Shown: positions 47,938-56,613 of the stretch, in pieces
How the letters are laid out: each line of letters begins with the position of its first letter
Numbering within the stretch: the first letter of the stretch is position 1
Assembly (NCBI GenBank): GCA_018241265.1
Contig: JAFEEF010000033.1
Location: forward strand, 18,130 to 82,129
Direction: 5' to 3'
DNA: 64,000 bases
Source: Pseudomonadota bacterium
GTDB lineage: Bacteria; Pseudomonadota; Gammaproteobacteria; Burkholderiales; Burkholderiaceae_C
Translations under genes and position numbers: made by a program
The notes under the pieces: model-generated
Told to the model about the DNA's origin: nothing
What the model saw: the letters and a program-made list of their open reading frames with translations, nothing else
Databases searched by the model: none

Positions 47938-49161
47938 ATGAACAGCTACCAACAACTCGACGCCTGGATCGATGCGCACTTCGACGAGGAAGTGAAGTTC
48001 CTGCAGGCGCTGGTCCAGGTACCGACCGACACGCCGCCGGGCAACAACGCGCCGCATGCCGAGCGCACCGCCGAGCTGCTGAAAGGCTACGGCTTCGATG
48101 CCGAGAAGCATGCGGTACCCGATGCCGACGTGAAGGCCTACGGCCTGCAGTCGATCACCAACCTGATCGTGCGGCGCCGCTACGGCGACGGCAGGACGGT
48201 CGCGCTCAACGCCCACGGCGACGTCGTGCCGCCCGGCGAAGGCTGGACGCACGCGCCGTACGGCGCCGAGATCGAGGACGGCAAGCTCTACGGTCGCGCG
48301 TCGGCCGTCAGCAAGAGTGACTTCGCGACCTACACCTACGCGGTGCGCGCGCTCGAGTCGCTGAAAGCCAAGCTCAACGGCAGCGTCGAGCTGCACTTCA
48401 CCTACGACGAGGAATTCGGCGGCGAGCTCGGTCCGGGCTGGCTCCTGAAGCACAAGCTCACGAACCCCGACTTCCTGCTCGCGGCCGGCTTCTCGTACCA
48501 GGTCGTCACCGCGCACAACGGCTGCCTGCAGATGGAAGTGACGGTGCACGGCAAGATGGCGCACGCCGCGATCCCCGACACCGGCATCGACGCGCTGCAG
48601 GGCGCGGTCGCGATCCTCGATGCGCTGTATGCGCAGAACAAGCGCTACCAGCAGGTCACGTCCAAGGTCGAGGGCATCAACCACCCGTACCTCAACGTCG
48701 GCCGCATCGAAGGCGGCACCAACACCAACGTCGTGCCCGGCAAGGTCGTCTTCAAGCTCGACCGCCGCATGATCCCCGAAGAGCATCCGGCCGAGGTCGA
48801 GGCGACGATCCGCCAGGTCATCGCCGATGCGGCGAAGACCTTCCCGGGGATCACGGTCGAGATCAAGCGGCTGCTGCTCGCCAACGCGCTGAAGCCGCAG
48901 GCCGGCAACAAGCCGCTGGTCGACGCGCTGCAGAAGCACGGCGAGGCGGTGTTCGGCGAGCCGATCCCGACGTCGGGCACGCCGCTCTACACCGACGTGC
49001 GCCTCTACGGCGAAGCCGGCGTGCCGGCGGCGATCTACGGCGCCGGCCCGCGCACCGTGTTCGAGTCGAACGCGAAGCGCAGCGACGAGCACCTGGTGCT
49101 CGAAGACCTGCGCAAGGCGACCAAGGTCGTGGCGCGCTCGCTCTTCGATCTGCTGCAGTAG
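47938..49161 (+). CDS. M20-family metallohydrolase (second, purine cluster)
   Basis: A 407-residue ArgE/DapE-like zinc hydrolase. Metal ligands are in NAHGDVVPPGEG, SKSDFA, the YDEEFGGE glutamates and the late GAGP...SDEHL. The lid domain is present (about 190-300). It is 40 bases after the fused gene on the same strand and closes the unit. A ureido- or carbamoyl-compound downstream of allantoate is the likely substrate by position, but the sequence is not a typical ureidoglycolate amidohydrolase, so the exact reaction is open. GAGGA lies 9 bases before the ATG. Confidence 0.9.
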   Translation: MNSYQQLDAWIDAHFDEEVKFLQALVQVPTDTPPGNNAPHAERTAELLKGYGFDAEKHAVPDADVKAYGLQSITNLIVRRRYGDGRTVALNAHGDVVPPGEGWTHAPYGAEIEDGKLYGRASAVSKSDFATYTYAVRALESLKAKLNGSVELHFTYDEEFGGELGPGWLLKHKLTNPDFLLAAGFSYQVVTAHNGCLQMEVTVHGKMAHAAIPDTGIDALQGAVAILDALYAQNKRYQQVTSKVEGINHPYLNVGRIEGGTNTNVVPGKVVFKLDRRMIPEEHPAEVEATIRQVIADAAKTFPGITVEIKRLLLANALKPQAGNKPLVDALQKHGEAVFGEPIPTSGTPLYTDVRLYGEAGVPAAIYGAGPRTVFESNAKRSDEHLVLEDLRKATKVVARSLFDLLQ

Positions 49162-49170
49162 CCGCGCCGT

Positions 49171-49194
49171 CCGGGGGCGGTCGCAACACCCCGG
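49171..49194. terminator. Weak hairpin between convergent genes
   Basis: CCGGGG and CCCCGG can pair over 6 bases around a 12-base loop between the convergent M20 and VOC genes. There is no T-run on either side, so it is at best a weak bidirectional terminator. Confidence 0.3.
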
Positions 49195-49217
49195 CGCACC
49201 GGCCCGGCGGCGGCGGG

Positions 49218-49613
49218 CTACCGGTAGTGGCCGTGCCGCTCCAGCAGCTCGATCTTGTAGCCGTCCGGATCCTGGATGAAGAAGAAGCGGGCCAGCAGTT
49301 CGTCGCCGCGCTTGAATTCCTTCACCGGCGCGGGCTCGTAGCCCTTCGCGATCAACGCGGCGTGCGCCGCGGCCGCGTCGGGCACGACCACGCCGACATG
49401 GCCGTAGCCGGTGCCGTGCGTGTACGCCTCGGTGCGGCCCTTGTTCAAGGTCAGCTCGATCTCGACGTCGTTCTCGGCGTTGCGCAGGTAGACGAGCGCG
49501 AACTCCGGGAAGTCGAGCCGGTGCGCCTCGTGCAGGTCGAGCACGTCGGCATAGAACTTCATCGACTTGTCGAGGTCGAGCACGCGGATCATGGTGTGGA
49601 TGACCTTGGCCAT
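49218..49613 (-). CDS. Glyoxalase I-like VOC family protein
   Basis: A 131-residue VOC protein resembling lactoylglutathione lyase (GloA). The opening KVIHTMIRVLDLDKSMKFY carries the first metal His; a Glu in EIELTLNKG, a His in GTGYGHVGVVV and the last Glu in YKIELLERHG complete the pattern of the nickel-type enzyme. GGAG lies 7 bases before the ATG. It would convert the methylglyoxal-glutathione adduct to the substrate of GloB (22733), though the two genes are far apart. Confidence 0.88.
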   Translation of the reverse strand: MAKVIHTMIRVLDLDKSMKFYADVLDLHEAHRLDFPEFALVYLRNAENDVEIELTLNKGRTEAYTHGTGYGHVGVVVPDAAAAHAALIAKGYEPAPVKEFKRGDELLARFFFIQDPDGYKIELLERHGHYR

Positions 49614-49645
49614 GGCAACTCCGGCAGCAGGTTTCGACGGCAGCC

Positions 49646-50017
49646 TCAGGAGCGCGCGCCCATCGCCACGACCTTGGGCCGCGGCGAGACGGGCGCGGCC
49701 GCGCCGGCGTTTGGGTGAGGAACGACCCCCGCGCCGGCGAGCCGCTCGGCGTCGATCAGCTCGCGGCGCAGAAAGCGCATGCAGGTGACCCGGAGGAACG
49801 ACGCGAAGTTGGGCACTTCGCCGCGGTGCGCGAGGATCTCGTCGTGGAAGCGCACGATCAGGGCGTTCGTCGTGCACGCTTCGGCCTCGGCCATTTCGGC
49901 AAGGATGTCCCACGCCATGTTCTCCAGCCGGATGCTGGTGAGCACGCCGTGAATGCGGATCGTCCGCGTCCGCTGCTCGTACTGGATCGGGTCGGCCTTG
50001 ACGAAGTATTCGCACAC
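49646..50017 (-). CDS. Ribbon-helix-helix domain protein
   Basis: A 123-residue protein with an RHH_4-type DNA-binding fold (TRTIRIHGVLTSIRLENMAW gives the strand and first helix, then LAEMAEAEACTTNALIV). The C-terminal 35 residues are Ala/Pro-rich and probably disordered. It begins at GTG 50017 with AGGGAGAG 7 bases upstream. It follows the GMC oxidoreductase gene on the same strand (30-base gap) and may control this module. Confidence 0.8.
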   Translation of the reverse strand: MCEYFVKADPIQYEQRTRTIRIHGVLTSIRLENMAWDILAEMAEAEACTTNALIVRFHDEILAHRGEVPNFASFLRVTCMRFLRRELIDAERLAGAGVVPHPNAGAAAPVSPRPKVVAMGARS

Positions 50018-50047
50018 GGCTGCTCTCCCTGCGGCGGCACCCTGCCT

Positions 50048-51616
50048 TCAGATGGTCCGCGCCGTCATCTGCGCCGCGATGTAGTCGGCCTGCCGGATCG
50101 CCAGCGTGACGATGGTCAAGGTCGGATTCTCGGCCCCGCCGGTCGTGAACTGGCTGCCGTCGGAGATGAACAGGTTCGGAATGTCGTGCGTCTGGCCGTG
50201 CGCGTTGCAGACGCTGTCGGCCGCGTTCGCGCCCATGCGGCAGGTGCCGAGGTTGTGCGTCGACGGATAGGGCGGCGTGCGGAAGGTCTTGATCGCGCCG
50301 GCGGCCTGGTAGACCTTCTCGCCCTGGCCGAACGCATGGTTGCGCATCGCGATGTCGTTGTCGTGGTCGTCGAAGTGCACGTTGGGCACCGGGTTGCCGT
50401 ACCTGTCCTTCACGCTCGGGTTGAGCGTCACGCGGTTCGTCTCGCGCGGCATGTCCTCGCCGACCAGCCACATGCCGGCCATCCGGGTGTAGCGGTCCAT
50501 CCACCACGCGAAGTCGTCACCCCAGGCGCCTGGGTTCAGGAACGCGGCCATGAACGGCACGCCGAGCGACAGCGTCTCCATCTCGTAGCCGCCGGCGAAG
50601 CCGCGCTTCGTGTCGTGCCTGGCCTCGTCGCGGATGATGCCGGCCATCGTCGTGCCGCGGTACATGTGGACCGGCTGCTTGAATGCCGCATAGACCGAGC
50701 CCGTCATGTGGCGCATGTAGTTGCGTCCGACCTGCCCCGACGAGTTGGCCAGGCCGTCCTTGAACTTGTTCGACGCCGACAGCAGCAGGAGCCGCGGCGT
50801 CTCGATCGAGTTGCCGGCGACGCAGACGATGCGCGCCTTCTGGCGCTGCTCCTGGCCGGCCTTGTCGAAGTAGACGACGCCGGTCACCTTGCCGGCATCG
50901 TCGTGCTCGATGCGCACCACGTGCGACTCGGGCCGCAGGTCCATGTTGCCGGTGGCCTCGGCCTTCGGCAGCTCGGTGTACAGCGTGCTCCACTTCGCGC
51001 CGCTCTTGCAGCCCTGGAAGCAGAAGCCGAGCTGCATGCAGCGCCCGCGGCCGTCGCGCGGCTGGCTGTTGATCGCCATGCGGCCGGTGTGCACCTCCTC
51101 GTAGCCGATCTTCTTCGCGCCGGCATACATCACCTTGAAGTTGTTGTTGCCGGGCAGGCCGGGAATGCCGTTGGTGCGCGTGACGCCCATCTTGTCCTCG
51201 GCGCGCGCGTAGTACGGCTCGAGTTCCTTCAGGGTCAGCGGCCAGTCCATCAGGTTCGCGCCGGCGATCGTGCCGTAGTGCGTCTTGACGCGGAACTCGT
51301 GCTCCTGCAGGCGCAGCGAGGCGCCGGCCCAGTGCGTGGTCGTGCCGCCCACGGTCTTGCAGATCCAGGCCGGCAGGCCGGAGAAATCCTTCGCGACGCG
51401 CCAGTTGCCCGACGTCGTGCGCGGGTCGAGCCAGGCGATCTGGCCGAACGACTTCCACTCGTCGTTGATGAAGGTGGCGCTCGACTGCTTCGCGCCGGCC
51501 TCGAGCACGACGACCTTGATGCCCTTCTGGCACAACTCGTTGGCGAGCGTGCCGCCGCCCGCGCCTGAACCGATGATGACGACGACGGAATCGTCGCCCT
51601 GGTCGAACTTGGCCAT
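50048..51616 (-). CDS. GMC-family FAD dehydrogenase, large subunit
   Basis: A 522-residue flavoprotein of the membrane gluconate/sugar dehydrogenase type. The FAD-binding motif VVIIGSGAGGGTLANELCQ lies at about 12-30, a GGTTTHWAGASLR loop follows, and the catalytic C-terminus includes the ...THNLGTCRMG... histidine and TLTIVTLAIRQADYIA. It has no signal peptide, so export must rely on its Tat-carrying partner encoded 23 bases upstream. The substrate may be a sugar, aldonic acid or alcohol. Confidence 0.92.
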   Translation of the reverse strand: MAKFDQGDDSVVVIIGSGAGGGTLANELCQKGIKVVVLEAGAKQSSATFINDEWKSFGQIAWLDPRTTSGNWRVAKDFSGLPAWICKTVGGTTTHWAGASLRLQEHEFRVKTHYGTIAGANLMDWPLTLKELEPYYARAEDKMGVTRTNGIPGLPGNNNFKVMYAGAKKIGYEEVHTGRMAINSQPRDGRGRCMQLGFCFQGCKSGAKWSTLYTELPKAEATGNMDLRPESHVVRIEHDDAGKVTGVVYFDKAGQEQRQKARIVCVAGNSIETPRLLLLSASNKFKDGLANSSGQVGRNYMRHMTGSVYAAFKQPVHMYRGTTMAGIIRDEARHDTKRGFAGGYEMETLSLGVPFMAAFLNPGAWGDDFAWWMDRYTRMAGMWLVGEDMPRETNRVTLNPSVKDRYGNPVPNVHFDDHDNDIAMRNHAFGQGEKVYQAAGAIKTFRTPPYPSTHNLGTCRMGANAADSVCNAHGQTHDIPNLFISDGSQFTTGGAENPTLTIVTLAIRQADYIAAQMTARTI

Positions 51617-51639
51617 GGTGTTCTCCGTGATCCGCCCAC

Positions 51640-52275
51640 TCAGCCGAAATACGGCTTCGGGCTGGCCTCGAGCGGCGGCGCGGGCAGCCACTTCAGATCC
51701 TGGAAGCCGCGCGTGATGTAGCCGCCCTTCTCCCACGCCGAGCCCGGATAGCCGAAGGTGGCGAAGGCCATGTCGTTGTCGTAGAGCGACGTGATGCACT
51801 GGCCGCGAACCGCGGCGAAGAACGGCTGGCCCTCGAGCGACTTGACGATCTCGCGCTTCTTCTGGTCGCTCGCCTTCGCGAAATCGCCGCCCGCCGATTC
51901 GTTCAGCCCTGCGACACCGTCGTGCAGCAGCTTGGCGGTGGCCGGGTCGGCGCTCGCCTTCGCATCGAGGTCCTTCGCGAGCAGCGCGTAGACCGCGTCC
52001 GAGAGCTTCTTGTGCGGATAGAGCACGCGGCCCATCTTCATCAACGCATCGCCCTCTTCGATCGACAGCGTCTTCAGCTCGACCGCCCAGACCGGCGATG
52101 GCGCCAGCGCGGCGAGCACGCTGCCGACGGCGATCGTGCCCACGAGGATGCCCGAGCCCCTCAGGAACTCGCGCCGCGCCAGCGGCAGGTCGAGCTTGCG
52201 AACCTCGCCGCTGTCTTCTTCGCAGCCGCCGGGCGCGGAAGGGTCCGCCGTCGAACGTATGGGAATCACGTGCAT
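51640..52275 (-). CDS. Gluconate 2-dehydrogenase subunit 3-like protein (Tat signal)
   Basis: A 211-residue small subunit. The N-terminus has a twin-arginine signal, LARREFLRGSG, followed by a hydrophobic stretch (ILVGTIAVGSVLAALAPSPV) near residues 40-60. The mature part is helical and matches the subunit-3 family that partners GMC dehydrogenases. AGGAG 7 bases upstream fixes the ATG at 52275. It is the exporting partner of the flavin subunit encoded next. Confidence 0.9.
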   Translation of the reverse strand: MHVIPIRSTADPSAPGGCEEDSGEVRKLDLPLARREFLRGSGILVGTIAVGSVLAALAPSPVWAVELKTLSIEEGDALMKMGRVLYPHKKLSDAVYALLAKDLDAKASADPATAKLLHDGVAGLNESAGGDFAKASDQKKREIVKSLEGQPFFAAVRGQCITSLYDNDMAFATFGYPGSAWEKGGYITRGFQDLKWLPAPPLEASPKPYFG

Positions 52276-52513
52276 GTCCGTCTCCTGCTGTGAGTCGCCG
52301 GCGCGAGGCGCCTGCGCCATCGCGCAGCGCAGGCGACTCGGCTCGGAGGCCGGCCCGGCCTCACGAGAACTCCATGTCTCTCGGCCGCTGAGCCGGTTGA
52401 TCGGCCGACCTCCGCAAGCAGTGTTGCAGCCGTGCACACCGGCAAGGTGATAGACGGCTACCTACGCGGGGAAATCCTAGGCGCCCCGCGGGCTCGACCG
52501 ATCGCTACCGACG

Positions 52514-52810
52514 CTACTTCAGGCTCAGCACCCAGTCGGCCAGCGTCCTGGCTTCCGCCGGCGTCACATCGTTGGGCGGCATCGCCATCTCGCCCCACAC
52601 GCCGGAGCCGCCTTTCTGGATCTTCGCCGCGAGTTGCTGCGCAGCGCCGCTCTGGCCGGCATATTTGGCGGCCACGTCCTTGAAGGCCGGGCCGACGATC
52701 TTCTCCTTGACGCCGTGACAGGCCAGGCAGTTCTTCTTCTCCGCGAGCTTTTGATCGGCGACAGCGGGCAAGGCGAAGCCCGTCGCGAGCAACAAGATCA
52801 GGATCCTCAT
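52514..52810 (-). CDS. Small periplasmic cytochrome c (c551/c8 type)
   Basis: A 98-residue class I cytochrome c with a signal peptide (MRILILLLATGFALPAVA), haem motif CLACH, a Pro-rich loop (VGPAFKDVAAKYAG) and a methionine ligand in GEMAMPPNDV. It is the probable electron acceptor of the dehydrogenase module, although 238 bases separate it from the subunit-3 gene; I see no gene in that gap. Confidence 0.94.
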   Translation of the reverse strand: MRILILLLATGFALPAVADQKLAEKKNCLACHGVKEKIVGPAFKDVAAKYAGQSGAAQQLAAKIQKGGSGVWGEMAMPPNDVTPAEARTLADWVLSLK

Positions 52811-52889
52811 GCGGCTCTCCTCTCATGACGCCGTCGATGCGGCGCTGCCGGCACTGTAGTCGGCGCCGACCGGGCGCGCTCGTTTGAAT

Positions 52890-53279
52890 TCAGTGCCCGT
52901 CCGCGCGGCCGTTCACGCGGAACGTATCGGTCACGCCGGGCACGACGAAGAGCAGGCCGACGTGCGGGTTGGCGAGGAGGTTGCGCAGCGTGTCCGCCAA
53001 CCGGTTGCCCGGCCGGTCGGGGATCAACAGCGTGCGATCGTCCAGGATGCGCACGAAGCCCGCGGGGTCGCCGCGCGGGCTCAGGTCGCAACCCCCGGCC
53101 GCATCGCTGGTCGCGATGCAGACGAAGGGCGAGCGCTCGATGTAGAGCCGCGTCATCGGATTGAGACGATCGGTGATCTTGGCGCAAGTGAGTTCGGCGG
53201 GCTCGCCGATCAGTGCGCGCAGTTGCGCCTCGGTCGTGATGACCTGCGAGGTCAACGGATGGACGGCGGCAAGGTTCAT
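52890..53279 (-). CDS. Shortened pyridoxamine 5'-phosphate oxidase-family protein
   Basis: A 129-residue flavin-binding split-barrel protein of the PPOX class. It keeps the core phrase DLSPRGDPAGFVRILDDRTL and LANPHVGLLFVVPGVTDTF but ends with FRVNGRADGH, where family members of this type continue for about 70 more residues. The DNA after the stop gives no continuation in any minus frame. It may be a truncated pseudogene or a short but working protein. It is divergent from the hybrid kinase gene. Confidence 0.75.
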   Translation of the reverse strand: MNLAAVHPLTSQVITTEAQLRALIGEPAELTCAKITDRLNPMTRLYIERSPFVCIATSDAAGGCDLSPRGDPAGFVRILDDRTLLIPDRPGNRLADTLRNLLANPHVGLLFVVPGVTDTFRVNGRADGH

Positions 53280-53569
53280 CGTCGGTTCCCGGCGCGAAGG
53301 ACGAAAGCCGGAGATTGTGCAGGCCGGATCGCTCCGCCGGCTGCGGGCGATCGGACCTTCAGGAGATCGCGGGATCAGGGACGCCCGGACCCTGCACGAA
53401 GACCAGCTCGAAGCGCTCGCACCGCCACCACGAAAGGCTCGGTTGTCGGCCTGTGCGCCTGCAACGGCGCGTGGCCGATCGCCTCGTCCCGGGATCGCAG
53501 GCGGAAGTTGGATGGTGCAATATCGGGACGAAGCCATTCGTTCTTCAACAGAGCCCCCAAAGACGCCCG

Positions 53570-55579
53570 ATGCAAAAGAATCGTCGATCGACGAGACCCG
53601 GCTCCAAATGGCGAAACGCCCGGCGCCGTCGCGCGGCGTCCGGGCATTTCCGCCTACGAGACGGCTTCCGGGAACTGGGCATGCTGTTCGATGCGATGCC
53701 GCACGGTGCGCTTCGGACGGATCGGCAGGGCACGGTCCTGATGCACAACCAACGACTTCTGGAACTTCTTCACGTCCCGGCGACATTCTTTTCGCGCCCG
53801 AGGCGAGTCGGCGAGCTGAGCGAGTTCGGCGAGCGGCGCGGCGACCTTGCCACCGGCCACGGAAATGAGGCATTGGCGTCGAGCGCCGAGGCCTGGGACT
53901 TCGGCGCGTCGGGCAATCGGATCGTGACGACGTCGTCGGGTAGGCACGTGGAAGTGCGCCGTCAGGCGTTGCCGGATCGGAGCGCGATCTACACCTGCAC
54001 GGACGTGACGGAGCAAGTGCAAGCCCTTCAGGCGTCGCGCGCCTCGGAGCGTTACCTGGCCGAAGTGATCGACAGCCTGCCCGGGCTGCTGGTGGCAATC
54101 AACTCGAAGTTGGAATACACCATGATCAATGAGCTAGGCTCGGAATGGATAGGCAAGCCGAAGGACAGGATCGTCGGCCGCTCGATACGTGAGAACCTCT
54201 CCGAAACGCGCGTCGCGGAGATCCGAGCATTCATGGAGACGGCCTCTTTCGGTGAGCAACGAACCGTCGAAAGCCGTTACGAAGCCACCGGTACGCGGCC
54301 CCGGTCCTGGCTTCAGGTGACCCAGGTGATGGTGGCGCAGCCGGACGGCGTGGACCGGACCTGCTACGCCTTCGCAGTCGACATCACCGCGCGCAAGATG
54401 GCCGAAGAGGCTCTCGTCGAAGCGAAGCTCGAAGCCGAGCGTGCGAACCGAGCCAAGTCCGAATTCCTGCGGACCATATCCCACGAACTCCGAACGCCGA
54501 TGAATGCCATCGTGGGCTTCGGCGAACTGCTGGCAGGCAACGACGCCGGCGCGCTCACCGAGGAGCAGCGGCGCCACGTCGCGGAAATTCGTCGCGGGAG
54601 CAGCCTTCTGCTGAGCCTCATCAACGAGCTGTTGGACATGGCTCAAGCCGAGCATGGCTCGCTCAACGTTTCGCTCGAGGCGGTGCGCCTCGTCTCGGCG
54701 CTGGAGGACTCCGTGCGTCTTCTGGGTCCGCTCGCGCAGAAGGTCGGCGTTCTGCTCGAGGCGCCTGTCATCGCCGAGCGCGCCGAGCACGTACAGGGCG
54801 ATGCCAAGCGTCTGCGCCAAGTGTTCGTCAATCTGATCTCCAACGCCATCAAGTACAACCGCCCCGGCGGTCGCGTCCGGATCAGCGTCACGGAGCACGA
54901 AGGGACCGTGACGACAGCGGTCACCGACGAAGGCTCGGGTCTCGATGAACTACAGCAGGCGCGCTTGTTCAAGCCATTCGAGCGCTTGGTCGACCGCAGT
55001 TCCGCGATAGAGGGCACCGGGCTGGGCCTGGCCTTGAGCCAGGCCTTGACGCGCGCCATGGGCGGCGAGATCCGGGTTGAAAGCGAACCCGGCCGCGGCA
55101 CGACTTTCCGGGTCGTTCTGCGAGCGGCCGAGGGCGCCCCGGCGCCATCGCCGCAGACGCTCGTGGAGCGGCCGGTCGCTGCGATGCCTCCCGGCTGGTC
55201 GCCCAAGGTCCTGTATGTGGACGACAACCCCGTGAACGTCATGCTGGTCGAAGCGATGCTGGCGCGCCTCCCCCCGAACGAGAGAGTCGAATTCAGGTCG
55301 GAACTGCATGCGCTGGAAGGGCTCAGGGCCGCGGAGCAGGAGCCATACGACCTCGTGCTGTTGGACATCGAGATGCCGTCGATGAACGGCTTCGAGCTGC
55401 TTCGAAAGTTGCGCGAGAAGGCGCACTACCGGGATGCTGCCGTGGTGGCCGTCAGCGCCTACAACAGCAAGGAAGAAATGGAGAGCGCGCTCGCGGCTGG
55501 CTTCAGCAGCTATCTGGCGAAGCCCTTCGAGATGCAGGAGTTGCACGCTGTCGTCCGGCGCGTGCTGGTCGCCGGCTGA
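53570..55579 (+). CDS. Hybrid sensor kinase: PAS-PAS-HisKA-HATPase-REC
   Basis: A cytoplasmic-looking hybrid kinase of about 669 residues. Two PAS domains (about 40-140 and 160-285), H-box ISHELRTPMNAIVGFGELL, ATPase motifs GTGLGLALSQALT and a C-terminal receiver with DDNPVN, phosphoacceptor Asp in LLDIEMPSMNG and the late KPFEM. No membrane helix is visible. The start is uncertain: ATG 53570 is used here, while ATG 53681 (MLFDAMPHGALRTDR) would trim 37 basic residues. It stands alone and is divergent from the PPOX gene. Confidence 0.88.
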   Translation: MQKNRRSTRPGSKWRNARRRRAASGHFRLRDGFRELGMLFDAMPHGALRTDRQGTVLMHNQRLLELLHVPATFFSRPRRVGELSEFGERRGDLATGHGNEALASSAEAWDFGASGNRIVTTSSGRHVEVRRQALPDRSAIYTCTDVTEQVQALQASRASERYLAEVIDSLPGLLVAINSKLEYTMINELGSEWIGKPKDRIVGRSIRENLSETRVAEIRAFMETASFGEQRTVESRYEATGTRPRSWLQVTQVMVAQPDGVDRTCYAFAVDITARKMAEEALVEAKLEAERANRAKSEFLRTISHELRTPMNAIVGFGELLAGNDAGALTEEQRRHVAEIRRGSSLLLSLINELLDMAQAEHGSLNVSLEAVRLVSALEDSVRLLGPLAQKVGVLLEAPVIAERAEHVQGDAKRLRQVFVNLISNAIKYNRPGGRVRISVTEHEGTVTTAVTDEGSGLDELQQARLFKPFERLVDRSSAIEGTGLGLALSQALTRAMGGEIRVESEPGRGTTFRVVLRAAEGAPAPSPQTLVERPVAAMPPGWSPKVLYVDDNPVNVMLVEAMLARLPPNERVEFRSELHALEGLRAAEQEPYDLVLLDIEMPSMNGFELLRKLREKAHYRDAAVVAVSAYNSKEEMESALAAGFSSYLAKPFEMQELHAVVRRVLVAG

Positions 55580-56019
55580 ACGGCTCACGACGCGTTGCGG
55601 CTCGGTGAAGCCTCGAGATATCCATACGCAACAATGTCGCCCCGAGGTCCGGGGTATGGAAGCGGCGCGCCGCACCGCGGCAATCTGAACCGCCCCGGCT
55701 TTCGAGGAGGCCTGTTGGGCTTGAGTCGCAAAGTCGACCCACGCGTGACATCGTCTCCCTTGCGGCGGGTCGCTCACTGGCCGATCGGCAACATTGGACG
55801 TCGTTGAGAGGAGCAGCGGCTTACGCTGCAGACCGGCCGCACAAGGCAGCCACGCCCGACGCTTCAGAGTCGGCGTCAGCCACCGCCGTCGACCCGGCCA
55901 AGGCTGTTTCCTTTGCGCGCCCGGCAGCCGCCCCCATGCCTGCACGAAACCGGAAGGCCCGTCTCGTTCCGATCCGATAATCGTCACCAGCCTCCGCCTT
56001 TCCTGCCGCCGCCCGCCCC
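55580..56019. other. 440-bp stretch without a recognised gene
   Basis: Between the hybrid kinase and the deaminase I find no frame with both a ribosome site and a known protein pattern. The stretch is somewhat less GC-biased than its flanks. It should hold the promoter of the deaminase gene, but no clear element stands out. Confidence 0.5.
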
Positions 56020-56514
56020 ATGGATCCCCGCACCGCCCCCACCCGCGCGCAGATCCTCGCCATGCTCGACCGCGCCCATGCCCTCGCGCAGCGCGCGATG
56101 CAGGCCGGCCACCATCCGTTCGGCGCGTTGCTCGTCGCCCCCGACCACGAGACGGTGCTGCTCGAACAGGGCAACGTCGACAGCGTCAACCACGCCGAAG
56201 CCGTGCTCGCGCGCGAGGCGGCTCGCCGTTATTCGCCGGCCGAGCTCTGGCCCTGCACGCTGGTCACGACGGTCGAACCGTGCGCGATGTGCGCCGGCAC
56301 GCAGTACTGGGCCCACATCGGCCGGGTCGTCTACGGCATCGACGAGCACACCTTGCTCGGGCTGACCGGCAACCATCCCGAGAACCCGACGCTGGCCCTG
56401 CCCTGCCGCGAGCTGTTCGCACGCGGTCAAAAGGACATGCAGGTGATCGGCCCGGTGCCGGAGATGGCCGAGGCGATCGCGGCGCTGCACCGGCGGTACT
56501 GGCGGTCGCGCTGA
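56020..56514 (+). CDS. Nucleoside/guanine deaminase (CDA fold)
   Basis: A 164-residue zinc deaminase of the cytidine-deaminase-like fold. The zinc and catalytic residues are seen in NHAEAVLAREA (His and Glu) and VEPCAMCAGTQYW (two Cys). The HPFGALLVAPD opening and this length match the guanine deaminase/nucleoside deaminase branch; it would give xanthine from guanine and fits the purine cluster. It is 99 bases upstream of ureD on the same strand. Confidence 0.9.
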   Translation: MDPRTAPTRAQILAMLDRAHALAQRAMQAGHHPFGALLVAPDHETVLLEQGNVDSVNHAEAVLAREAARRYSPAELWPCTLVTTVEPCAMCAGTQYWAHIGRVVYGIDEHTLLGLTGNHPENPTLALPCRELFARGQKDMQVIGPVPEMAEAIAALHRRYWRSR

Positions 56515-56613
56515 CGTGGCGACGTATCCGTGGACCGCGGTTGCGATGCGGTCGCCGTCGCGACGCGGTCGATACACTGCGCAGCCTCGCGTTCCGATGC
56601 GACCACGCCACCC

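Noticed and set aside
53315..53569. N-terminal extension of the hybrid kinase to 53315
   Set aside because: The extra residues are Arg/Ser/Pro-rich, overlap the promoter region of the divergent PPOX gene and show no domain or ribosome site.
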